Assembly (NCBI GenBank): GCA_902806295.1
Contig: CADCWB010000022.1
Coordinates: 1-6,734, forward strand
Source: an uncultured Sphingomonas sp.
Lineage (GTDB): Bacteria; Pseudomonadota; Alphaproteobacteria; Sphingomonadales; Sphingomonadaceae
Direction of reading: 5' to 3'
DNA length: 6,734 bases
The notes beneath the pieces are model-generated. The model saw only the letters and a program-made list of their open reading frames with translations, was not told the DNA's origin and did not search any database. The position numbers were made by a program, and so were the translations under genes. The stretch's first letter is position 1, and every line of letters begins with the position of its first letter. Positions 1 to 5,576 of the stretch are shown one piece after another.

Positions 1-744
1 AACCAGCTGCCCTTGTCGATCATCGGCACTGCGCTTGGAGTCGCCATTCTCCCTTCCATCAGCCAGGCCATTGCCCGCGATGACGAGGCCGGCGCCAGCG
101 ACGTCCAGGCGCGCGCCTTCGACCTCTCCATGTTGCTCACCCTCCCCGCCACGCTGGCGTTGATGGTGGCTTCTTTTCCCATCATCGGCGCGCTGTACCG
201 GGCCGGCGATTACTCGGTCGAGGCGGCGCAAACGACGGCCAGCATCCTCGCCATTCTGGTCACCGGCCTCCCCGCTTATGTGCTGGTCAAGGTGCTCACG
301 CCGGCCTTTTACGCCCGCAAGGATGTCAAAACCCCGGTGACCATCGCGATGACCGTGTTGGCCCTGTCCATTCCAGCGAACTTCCTGCTGATCCCGCGGA
401 TCGGAATCTACAGCCTGGCGTCCGTCACATCGGCCAGCGCGTGGATCAATTTCGCCCTGCTGTTCGGCATCCTCTATGCTCGTGGGCAGTTCCGAATGCC
501 GGGCTGGCTGGTCAGTCGGGTCGCGCGCCAGATGGTCGCCGCCCTATGTATGGCCGCCGCCCTGTTCGTGCTCCGCTCCGTTCTCGCCGATTGGTTTCTT
601 GGCAGCGGGCTGCAACGCGTGATCGGCCTCGGCCTGCTGGTCGGCACTGGCGCTATCATCTACTTCGGCGTCGCGTTCCTGATCGGCGGAGTCGATCGGG
701 GAGCCATCGCCTCCCTCCGCCGGCGCAAGGCGCCAGCCGCGTGA
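1..744 (+). CDS. murJ: Lipid II flippase MurJ (MviN), C-terminal part, 5' end outside window
   Basis: MurJ flips lipid II across the inner membrane for peptidoglycan synthesis. Reading in frame from base 1, the visible fragment is 247 residues, about the last half of a protein usually near 510-530 residues. It opens with NQLPLSIIGTALGVAILPS, matching the MurJ helix that follows the 'YQLPLG' segment, and carries the family hallmark PAFYARKDVKTPV at about fragment residues 101-113. I count about seven hydrophobic segments (roughly residues 5-25, 40-62, 76-100, 112-132, 136-157, 176-198 and 204-226), consistent with the second half of a 14-helix MOP-superfamily transporter. The tail is basic (RRRKAPAA) and so probably cytoplasmic. 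There is no internal stop or frameshift. An internal TTG at base 13 is not the start, because homologous sequence continues to the edge. The stop TGA at 742-744 overlaps the trpS start. Family assignment is firm; the N-terminal half cannot be judged. Confidence 0.95.
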   Translation, partial: NQLPLSIIGTALGVAILPSISQAIARDDEAGASDVQARAFDLSMLLTLPATLALMVASFPIIGALYRAGDYSVEAAQTTASILAILVTGLPAYVLVKVLTPAFYARKDVKTPVTIAMTVLALSIPANFLLIPRIGIYSLASVTSASAWINFALLFGILYARGQFRMPGWLVSRVARQMVAALCMAAALFVLRSVLADWFLGSGLQRVIGLGLLVGTGAIIYFGVAFLIGGVDRGAIASLRRRKAPAA

Positions 745-1733
745 GGGTCGTCTCGGGCATCCAGCCGACCGGAAGCCTGCACCTTGGCAATCTGCTCGGC
801 GCCATCCTGCGCTGGGTACGGATGCAGGACGAGGCGGAATGCCTGTTCTTCCTGGCCGACCTGCATGCGCTGACCGTCAACAGCGACCCCGCCCAACTCC
901 GCACTCAAGTGCGCGACATGGCGGCGGCGCTGATTGCCAGCGGGATCGACCCGGCCCGCTCCACCCTGTTCGCGCAAAGTGCCGTTCCGGCCCACAGCGA
1001 ACTCGCCTGGCTGCTCCAGTGCACCGCCCGAATGGGTTGGCTCAGCCGCATGACGCAGTTCAAGGACAAAGCCGGCAAGAACCGCGAAAGCAGCTCGGTT
1101 GGGCTGTTCACCTATCCGGTGCTGCAGGCGGCCGATATCCTCCTCTACCGCGCCAGCCATGTGCCCGTGGGCGAGGACCAGAAGCAGCATATCGAGCTCG
1201 CCCGCGACATCGCTGTCAAGTTCAATACCGACTTCGACACGGACCTGCTGGTCCCGCCCGAACCCTTCATCGGCGGCGGCGCCGCGGCTCGCGTCATGTC
1301 CCTGCGCGACGGTTCGGCCAAGATGAGCAAGTCCGATCCCTCGGACATGAGCCGCATCAACCTGACCGACGACAACGATCTCATCGCCCAGAAAATCCGC
1401 AAGGCACGCACGGATCCGGAACCGCTCCCCGAGAACGTTGCGCTACTCGAGGGGCGGGCCGAGGCTCGCAACCTGGTCGGCATCATGGCGGCGGTCCAGG
1501 GTCGCAGTGTCGAACAGCTGCTGGCCGAGCATGCCGGCCAAGGGTTTGGCGCGTTCAAGCCCGCGCTGGCCGATGCGTTGGTGGCCCTGATTTCCCCCAT
1601 TCGCTCCCGCTTGCAGCAGCTACGCGCCGACCCGGCGGCGTTGGACGCACATCTGGTGGCCGGAGCGGAGCGCGCCCGCGAGCTTAGTGCACCCACGCTG
1701 CTCGCCGCTCAGCAGGCGGTCGGTCTGCGCTGA
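741..1733 (+). CDS. trpS: Tryptophan--tRNA ligase (TrpRS)
   Basis: This class Ic aminoacyl-tRNA synthetase charges tRNA-Trp with tryptophan in the cytosol. The product is 330 residues, the usual bacterial length. The start is GTG at 741, giving MRVVSGIQPTGSLHLGN: the conserved GIQPTG strand and the HIGH-equivalent motif (SLHLGN, residues 12-17) sit exactly where the family has them. The KMSKS loop is intact at residues 194-198, in the context GSAKMSKSDPSD. Other family blocks are FFLADLHALT, the MTQFKDK segment, and PVLQAADILLYRA followed by VPVGEDQKQHIELARD. The frame stays open far upstream, to base 441, but that part lies inside murJ and has no synthetase homology. GTG overlaps the murJ stop as GTGA. 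The only ribosome-binding-like sequence is a weak AAGG at 727-730, which fits translational coupling to murJ. I see no attenuator or T-box, as expected mid-operon. This is an essential gene and looks intact. Confidence 0.97.
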   Translation: MRVVSGIQPTGSLHLGNLLGAILRWVRMQDEAECLFFLADLHALTVNSDPAQLRTQVRDMAAALIASGIDPARSTLFAQSAVPAHSELAWLLQCTARMGWLSRMTQFKDKAGKNRESSSVGLFTYPVLQAADILLYRASHVPVGEDQKQHIELARDIAVKFNTDFDTDLLVPPEPFIGGGAAARVMSLRDGSAKMSKSDPSDMSRINLTDDNDLIAQKIRKARTDPEPLPENVALLEGRAEARNLVGIMAAVQGRSVEQLLAEHAGQGFGAFKPALADALVALISPIRSRLQQLRADPAALDAHLVAGAERARELSAPTLLAAQQAVGLR

Positions 1734-1734
1734 C

Positions 1735-1748
1735 GTCGGCTCGCCGAC
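1735..1748. other. Short perfect inverted repeat just after trpS
   Basis: GTCGGC-TC-GCCGAC begins two bases after the trpS stop. In RNA it would form a 5-bp stem with a CUCG tetraloop. No T-run follows, so it is not a convincing intrinsic terminator on its own. It may be a 3'-end stabilising hairpin, part of a Rho-dependent end, or chance in GC-rich DNA. Confidence 0.3.
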
Positions 1749-1764
1749 TGAGGTGCTCGCTTCA

Positions 1765-1794
1765 TCGACGGTTCACCCCCTGTTCTGGTATAAG
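1765..1794 (+). promoter_or_regulatory. Candidate sigma-70-type promoter with extended -10, for the DUF4136 lipoprotein gene
   Basis: In the gap between trpS and the lipoprotein gene, TATAAG at 1789-1794 resembles a -10 box. It is preceded by TGG at 1786-1788, which gives the TGn of an extended -10. A weak -35 candidate, TCGACG at 1765-1770, lies 18 bases upstream and matches TTGACG at five of six positions. Transcription would start near base 1801, leaving a leader of about 37 bases. The placement suits a gene that has its own downstream terminator. This is a pattern match only; sphingomonad promoters are often poor matches to consensus. Confidence 0.4.
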
Positions 1795-1823
1795 CCTCTG
1801 ACAGAACGGATCTTCTCCGAGTC

Positions 1824-1828
1824 GAGGG
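1824..1828 (+). promoter_or_regulatory. Ribosome binding site deciding the lipoprotein start
   Basis: GAGGG lies nine bases before ATG 1838 but 18 bases before the second in-frame ATG at 1847. It therefore favours the upstream start (MHTMKK) over the shorter MKK start. Both give a working signal peptide. Confidence 0.55.
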
Positions 1829-1837
1829 CTTAGATAG

Positions 1838-2554
1838 ATGCACACCATGAAGAAGCTGGCTGCCGCCGCAATGCTCGGCGCGTCAGCCTTGGCCGTGAGC
1901 GGCTGCGCCGCCACCCTGCCGACCAAGGTTACCCGATTCCAGGCCATGCCGATCGCGCAGGGTCAGACTTTTGCGATCGTTCCCGGCGCCGGCGCCGCCC
2001 AACGCGGCGGCCTGGAGTTCCAGCAATATGCACAGCTCGTGGCGCAGCAAATGGCGGCCCGCGGCTATCGCCAAGTCGCCGCTCCGCAGCAGGCCCAAAT
2101 GGTGGTGCAGCTTGGCTACGGTGTCGATCAGGGCCGGCAAGTGGTGGTCGAGGATCCGTTCCTCCGCAGCCGCCTGTACGATCCCTTCAACCGCGGCTTC
2201 TATGGTAGCCGGTTCGGTGGCTACGACCCGTTCTGGGGTGTCTATCGCGGCCGGCCCTACTACAGCCGCTTCGGCTATGCCGGCTACCGCTCGCCTTACT
2301 ATTACGGCTGGGACGATCCATTCTGGTTCGGCGGCGGCATTGATACCTACACCGAATATCGCAGCCAGCTGGACCTTGACATCCGTGACCGGACGACCAA
2401 CCGGCCGTTGTTCGAGGGCAAGGCTCAGGCCCGCTCGCAGACCGACGAGCTCGGCACCTTGGTTCCCAACCTGGTCGAAGCCATGTTCACCGGCTTCCCC
2501 GGCCGCAGCGGCGAAACGGTGAAGATCACCGTTCCCGCGAAAAAGCGCGCCTAG
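1838..2554 (+). CDS. DUF4136 domain-containing lipoprotein
   Basis: A 238-residue predicted lipoprotein. The N-terminus has a short charged start (MHTMKK), an Ala/Leu-rich hydrophobic core and the lipobox VSGC, with the lipidated cysteine at residue 23. No Asp follows the cysteine, so outer-membrane sorting is likely. Residues about 30-100 and 170-230 carry the DUF4136 pattern: an early FAIVP strand, a YAQLVAQQMAARGY helix, a VVQLGYGVD strand, and late strands with LDLDIRD and PLFEGKAQARSQ. Between them, residues 105-167 form a Gly/Tyr/Phe/Arg-rich stretch with four DPF motifs (Asp at 106, 115, 130 and 160). The C-terminus is basic (PAKKRA). Molecular function of the family is unknown. The gene appears monocistronic: a candidate promoter lies upstream and a strong terminator starts 21 bases after the stop. 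Family call is fairly sure; role (envelope-associated) is inferred from the lipobox only. Confidence 0.85.
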   Translation: MHTMKKLAAAAMLGASALAVSGCAATLPTKVTRFQAMPIAQGQTFAIVPGAGAAQRGGLEFQQYAQLVAQQMAARGYRQVAAPQQAQMVVQLGYGVDQGRQVVVEDPFLRSRLYDPFNRGFYGSRFGGYDPFWGVYRGRPYYSRFGYAGYRSPYYYGWDDPFWFGGGIDTYTEYRSQLDLDIRDRTTNRPLFEGKAQARSQTDELGTLVPNLVEAMFTGFPGRSGETVKITVPAKKRA

Positions 2555-2575
2555 GGGTCGAGCGATTCAGCCGAC

Positions 2576-2615
2576 AAGGGGCCGTCCGGAGCGATCCGGG
2601 CGGCCCTTTTTCTTT
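2576..2615 (+). terminator. Strong intrinsic terminator after the DUF4136 gene
   Basis: The left arm at 2579-2590 pairs with the right arm at 2595-2606 over 12 base pairs, with a single G-U wobble (T2585 against G2600). The loop is GCGA, a GNRA tetraloop. T2607-T2611 follow directly, then C and TTT. Two further A-T pairs and a G-T at the base (2576-2578 with 2607-2609) extend the stem. This is a textbook Rho-independent terminator and separates the lipoprotein unit from the downstream operon. The 80 bases between it and the next start hold no promoter I can call with confidence. Confidence 0.92.
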
Positions 2616-2680
2616 GTGCAAGAAGGCTCTTCCCCTCTGCCTTTCTCCGTCGCATGAACGAGCCGCATTGTTCAATTGAT

Positions 2681-2684
2681 GGAG
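2681..2684 (+). promoter_or_regulatory. Ribosome binding site supporting the GTG start of the M28 peptidase
   Basis: GGAG sits seven bases before GTG 2692. That spacing, with a full signal peptide immediately downstream, supports this start. An ATG at 2678, two bases before the GGAG, lies in another frame and gives only a short shadow reading. Confidence 0.65.
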
Positions 2685-2691
2685 CGTCCCC

Positions 2692-4413
2692 GTGATCCGA
2701 TCCGCCCTCCTCTTGCTCGCCGCTACGGCCCTGACCGCCGCCTCGGCCACCGCCCAGCAATCCCCGGCCGCTCGCATGGAGCAGACGGTCAAGACCATCA
2801 GCGCCGACAGCTATCAGGGCCGTGCTCCGGCAACGACGGGCGAGCGCATGACGGTCGATTATCTGACGCGTGAGTTCCGCGCTGCCGGGCTCCAGCCGGG
2901 CGGAGACGTCGTCAACGGCCGGCGCCAATGGACCCAGTCGGTTCCGCTGCTCCAATCGGCCTTCGTCGGCGACCCAGCCGTAACGCTGCAAACCGCGCGG
3001 GGGAGTACTCGCCTGACGCAAGGTTATGAGATCGCGGTTCGCTCGCCGATGAACGGCAGCAACCAGCTGCGTATCAACGGCGCGCCACTGATTTTCGCCG
3101 GCTATGGGACAAGCGCCCCCGAACGCCAGTGGGACGACTTCAAGAACCAGGACGTGCGCGGCAAGATTCTGGTCGTGCTGATCAACGATCCGGATTTCGA
3201 GGGCACCGCCTCGGACGATCAACGCGGCGACTTCGGCGGCAAGGCGATGACCTACTACGGCCGCTGGACCTACAAATATGAGGAAGCGGCCAAGCGCGGC
3301 GCCGCGGGCGTAATGATCGTCCACGAGACCGAACCCGCATCCTACGGCTGGAACACGGTCAAGAACTCTAACACTAACACCATGTTCGACATCGTGCGCC
3401 AGGACCCGTCCGCCCGGCACACGCCGTTTGAAAGCTGGATCACGCTTGACACCGCCCGCAAGCTGTTCGTCGATGCCGGCCTCAACTTCGACCAGGCCAA
3501 GGCCGCGGCCCGCCGGCGCGACTTCCGGCCGATCGACCTGAAGGCAACGCTTGGCGCGACCGCCAATGCTCAGACGCAGACCATCACCAGCTACAATATG
3601 GTCGGCATGCTGCCGGGCAAGCGACGCCCCGACGAAACCGTGATCTACAGCGCTCACCACGACCACATCGGCGTCGGCGCTCCCGACGCGAACGGCGACA
3701 CCATCTACAATGGCGCAATCGACAATGCGACCGGCATCGCGCAGCTAATCGAGCAGGCGCGCATGTTTGCCCGCGCACCGCGCACCGATCGTTCTGTCGT
3801 ATTTTTGGCCGTCGGCGCAGAGGAAAAGGGCCTGCTCGGCTCGGAGTATTACGTCGCCAACCCGTTGTTCCCGCTCAGCAAGACGGCCGGCGTGCTGAAC
3901 ACCGACTCGATGGGCGTGAACGGCCCTGCTCGCAACTTCTCCATTTCAGGCACCGCGCGGCTGGAGCTGCTCGACCGCATGATCGCAGCCGCGCGCACCC
4001 AGAACCGCAGCTTCACCCCCGATCCGCGACCCGAAGCCGGCGGCTTCTTCCGCTCGGATCATTTCCCTTTCGCCAAGCAGGGTGTGCCGGCGGTCAGCTT
4101 CCGCTCGGGCAACGATTTGGTGAATGGCGGGAGCGCACGGGGCGAAGCGATCTCGGCTGAGTACACCGCCAAACGCTACCACCAGCAGGACGACGAATAT
4201 CAGCCCGGCTGGGACTTCTCCGGCATGGTGCAGGACGCGCAGCTGCTGCACCTGGTCGGCCGCAACCTCGCCGACTCCACGGCTTGGCCCAACTGGAGCG
4301 CGGACAGCGAGTTCCGCGCGACCCGGGACGCTACCGCAGCCGAGCGCGGCGCTCAAGCGCCGGCGACGCCCGCCGAGCCGGCGGCGGCCACCAGCCCTGG
4401 CGAGCGTGGATGA
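2692..4413 (+). CDS. Secreted M28-family zinc aminopeptidase with PA-like domain
   Basis: A 573-residue exported metallopeptidase that probably removes N-terminal amino acids from peptides in the periplasm or outside the cell. Residues 1-22 are a Sec signal peptide (MIRSALLLLAATALTAASATA, probable cleavage at ATA/QQ). Residues about 95-270 look like a PA-type insertion (APLIFAGYG; GKILVVLINDPDF from 157; an AAKRGAAGVMIVHE segment). The M28 catalytic domain runs from about 297 to 540. All expected metal and catalytic residues are present: H322 and D324 (SAHHDHIG), D344 (GAIDNATG), E377 as general base with E378 as ligand (GAEEKGLLGSEYY), D405 (NTDSMG) and H457 (RSDHFPF). The last 32 residues (542-573) are an Ala/Pro/Glu-rich, probably disordered tail. 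The start is GTG with a good ribosome site. The stop TGA overlaps the next gene's ATG. It should be active; substrate preference cannot be read from the sequence. Confidence 0.93.
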   Translation: MIRSALLLLAATALTAASATAQQSPAARMEQTVKTISADSYQGRAPATTGERMTVDYLTREFRAAGLQPGGDVVNGRRQWTQSVPLLQSAFVGDPAVTLQTARGSTRLTQGYEIAVRSPMNGSNQLRINGAPLIFAGYGTSAPERQWDDFKNQDVRGKILVVLINDPDFEGTASDDQRGDFGGKAMTYYGRWTYKYEEAAKRGAAGVMIVHETEPASYGWNTVKNSNTNTMFDIVRQDPSARHTPFESWITLDTARKLFVDAGLNFDQAKAAARRRDFRPIDLKATLGATANAQTQTITSYNMVGMLPGKRRPDETVIYSAHHDHIGVGAPDANGDTIYNGAIDNATGIAQLIEQARMFARAPRTDRSVVFLAVGAEEKGLLGSEYYVANPLFPLSKTAGVLNTDSMGVNGPARNFSISGTARLELLDRMIAAARTQNRSFTPDPRPEAGGFFRSDHFPFAKQGVPAVSFRSGNDLVNGGSARGEAISAEYTAKRYHQQDDEYQPGWDFSGMVQDAQLLHLVGRNLADSTAWPNWSADSEFRATRDATAAERGAQAPATPAEPAAATSPGERG

Positions 4414-4922
4414 GCGAAACGCTTCAGCCTGCTTTGCCGGATGACCTCGACAGGCAGGCGGAGCGACTGATGCGAGCGCTCTGCCAGGCCGATCTCAAGG
4501 TCGCCACGGCGGAAAGCTGCACCGGCGGGCTGCTCGCATCCCTGCTGACGGACATCGAGGGCGCGGGTCATGGTTTCGACCGCGGCTTCGTCACCTATGA
4601 GTCCACCGCCAAGCAGCAGATGCTCGGCTTGCCTGCGGACCTGACCGACCGCAACGACGCGGTCACCTCCGCCGTCGCGCGGGCCATGGCCGAGGGCGCG
4701 CTGAAGAACAGCGAGGCTGATATCGCCCTGTCGGTAACCGGTTTCGCGGGCCCCGGCGGGGAAGGTGCGGAGGAGGGCCTCTGCCACTTCGGTCTCGCCC
4801 GCCGCGGCGAGCCGACCACGCAGCACGAGGAACACTTCGGGGCCATCGGCCGTGGCGGCGTCAGGATCGCCGCGCTCGGCGTCCTGCTGGACATGCTTGA
4901 AGAGGCGCTCGAACAGGCGTAA
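4410..4922 (+). CDS. CinA C-terminal-domain family protein (PncC-like nicotinamide-nucleotide amidohydrolase)
   Basis: A 170-residue stand-alone CinA C-terminal domain without the N-terminal molybdopterin-binding-like (COG1058) domain found in full-length CinA. Characterised members (PncC) deamidate nicotinamide mononucleotide to nicotinate mononucleotide in NAD salvage. Family motifs present: TAESCTGGLLASLL with the conserved Ser at residue 36; RGFVTYESTAKQQMLGL, carrying the Tyr (63) and Lys (68) that normally sit in VTYSNxAK; and SVTGFAGPGG at 108-117. It departs from the usual family in what follows. The KPVG segment after the Gly-rich loop is replaced by EGAEEGL (118-124), and the usual GDR before VR is AIGRG (145-149). 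It may therefore be a diverged paralogue, and amidohydrolase activity is uncertain. ATG 4410 overlaps the M28 stop (ATGA), suggesting translational coupling; only a weak purine-rich stretch precedes it. I left the symbol blank because a canonical pncC/cinA may exist elsewhere in the genome. Confidence 0.88.
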   Translation: MSETLQPALPDDLDRQAERLMRALCQADLKVATAESCTGGLLASLLTDIEGAGHGFDRGFVTYESTAKQQMLGLPADLTDRNDAVTSAVARAMAEGALKNSEADIALSVTGFAGPGGEGAEEGLCHFGLARRGEPTTQHEEHFGAIGRGGVRIAALGVLLDMLEEALEQA

Positions 4923-4941
4923 GTTCATGCTTTGTTCTCAC

Positions 4942-4948
4942 AGGGGAG
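4942..4948 (+). promoter_or_regulatory. Ribosome binding site deciding the GST start
   Basis: AGGGGAG lies seven bases before GTG 4956. This places the start there rather than at the in-frame TTG at 4932, which would lie upstream of the site and add eight residues (MFSQGRRS) not typical of the family. Confidence 0.8.
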
Positions 4949-4955
4949 ACGATCG

Positions 4956-5576
4956 GTGGCCGACCTCATTTTCTACACTAACCCGCAGTCGCGCGGGCAG
5001 ACGGTGCGCTGGATGCTGGAAGAGATCGGCCAGCCGTATGACACCCAGATCTTGGGCTACGGCACTAGCATGAAGGCCGAGCCTTACCTGTCGATCAATC
5101 CGATGGGCAAGGTTCCGGCGATCCAGCACCGCGGCAAGGTGGTGACCGAGGTTGCCGCCATCTGCCTCTATCTCGCCGATGCATTCCCAGAGGCAGGCCT
5201 CGCGCCGGATCCGCGCGACCGCGCCGACTATTACCGCTGGGTGTTCTTCACCTCCGGGCCAGTGGAGGCCGCGTTCACGACCAAGTCCATGGGCTGGGAG
5301 GTGCCTTCCGAGCGGCAGGCGATGGCCGGTTTCGGCAGCTACGACACGGCCATCGACACGCTTGAGAAAGGCCTGACCGGCCGCCAGTTCATTGCCGGCG
5401 ATCGCTTCACCGCAGCCGACCTGTTCGTCGGAGCGATGGTCAATTTCATGCTCACCTTCAAATTGCTCGAGCCAAGGCCGGTGTTCACCGACTATGCTGC
5501 CCGCATGACCGACCGCGACGCCCACCGCCGCGCGCAGGAGATCGATGAACGCGCTGCTCAGGAGATGAGTTCATGA
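4956..5576 (+). CDS. Glutathione S-transferase family protein
   Basis: A 206-residue cytosolic GST that would conjugate glutathione to electrophiles, or act as a thiol-dependent isomerase or reductase. The N-terminal thioredoxin-like domain (residues 1-78) begins MADLIFYTNPQSRGQTVRWML. The SRG at 12-14 is in the catalytic Ser/Cys position. The motif INPMGKVPAI has the cis-proline at residue 54. E65 in VVTEVAAICLYLAD is the expected glutathione gamma-glutamyl contact. The common Ser after this Glu is Val (66); that position varies in related bacterial GSTs. The all-helical C-terminal domain (about 88-206) contains FIAGDRFTAADLFVGAMV, the hydrophobic-staple and N-cap signature. The length is normal. 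The start GTG is set by a strong AGGGGAG site. It lies 33 bases after the cinA-type gene, and its stop TGA overlaps the ATG of the hydrolase gene, so both belong to the same transcript. The subclass and substrate cannot be named. Confidence 0.92.
   Translation: MADLIFYTNPQSRGQTVRWMLEEIGQPYDTQILGYGTSMKAEPYLSINPMGKVPAIQHRGKVVTEVAAICLYLADAFPEAGLAPDPRDRADYYRWVFFTSGPVEAAFTTKSMGWEVPSERQAMAGFGSYDTAIDTLEKGLTGRQFIAGDRFTAADLFVGAMVNFMLTFKLLEPRPVFTDYAARMTDRDAHRRAQEIDERAAQEMSS
5561..5564 (+). promoter_or_regulatory. Ribosome binding site for the hydrolase, inside the GST gene
   Basis: GGAG, followed by a second purine run (ATGAG), lies eight bases before ATG 5573 and within the last codons of the GST gene. 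The nearby ATG at 5565 is in the GST frame and is not a start for the hydrolase. Confidence 0.55.

Noticed and set aside
441..740. In-frame open extension upstream of trpS (100 extra residues)
   Set aside because: It lies inside murJ in another frame, is Arg/Pro-rich with no synthetase homology, and GTG 741 yields the exact family N-terminus.
839..1687. 282-residue + strand frame overlapping trpS
   Set aside because: Arg/Pro/Gly-rich shadow of trpS with no domain; trpS has intact class I signatures.
2612..2691. Possible promoter for the four-gene operon (TTCAAT at 2671)
   Set aside because: Only four of six matches to a -10 box and no acceptable -35 at 16-18 bases; the operon must have a promoter near here, but I cannot place it.
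2551..3666. 371-residue antisense open frame opposite the M28 gene
   Set aside because: It is a GC-rich shadow frame: it runs through the intrinsic terminator, has no recognisable domain, and lies opposite a gene with complete catalytic motifs.
4923..4955. Separate promoter before the GST gene
   Set aside because: The gap is only 33 bases and is occupied by the ribosome site; no -35/-10 pair is visible.
4353..5525. Antisense open frames of about 190 residues opposite the cinA-type and GST genes
   Set aside because: Composition is typical of the reverse complement of high-GC coding DNA, with no motifs or ribosome sites; the + strand genes explain the region.
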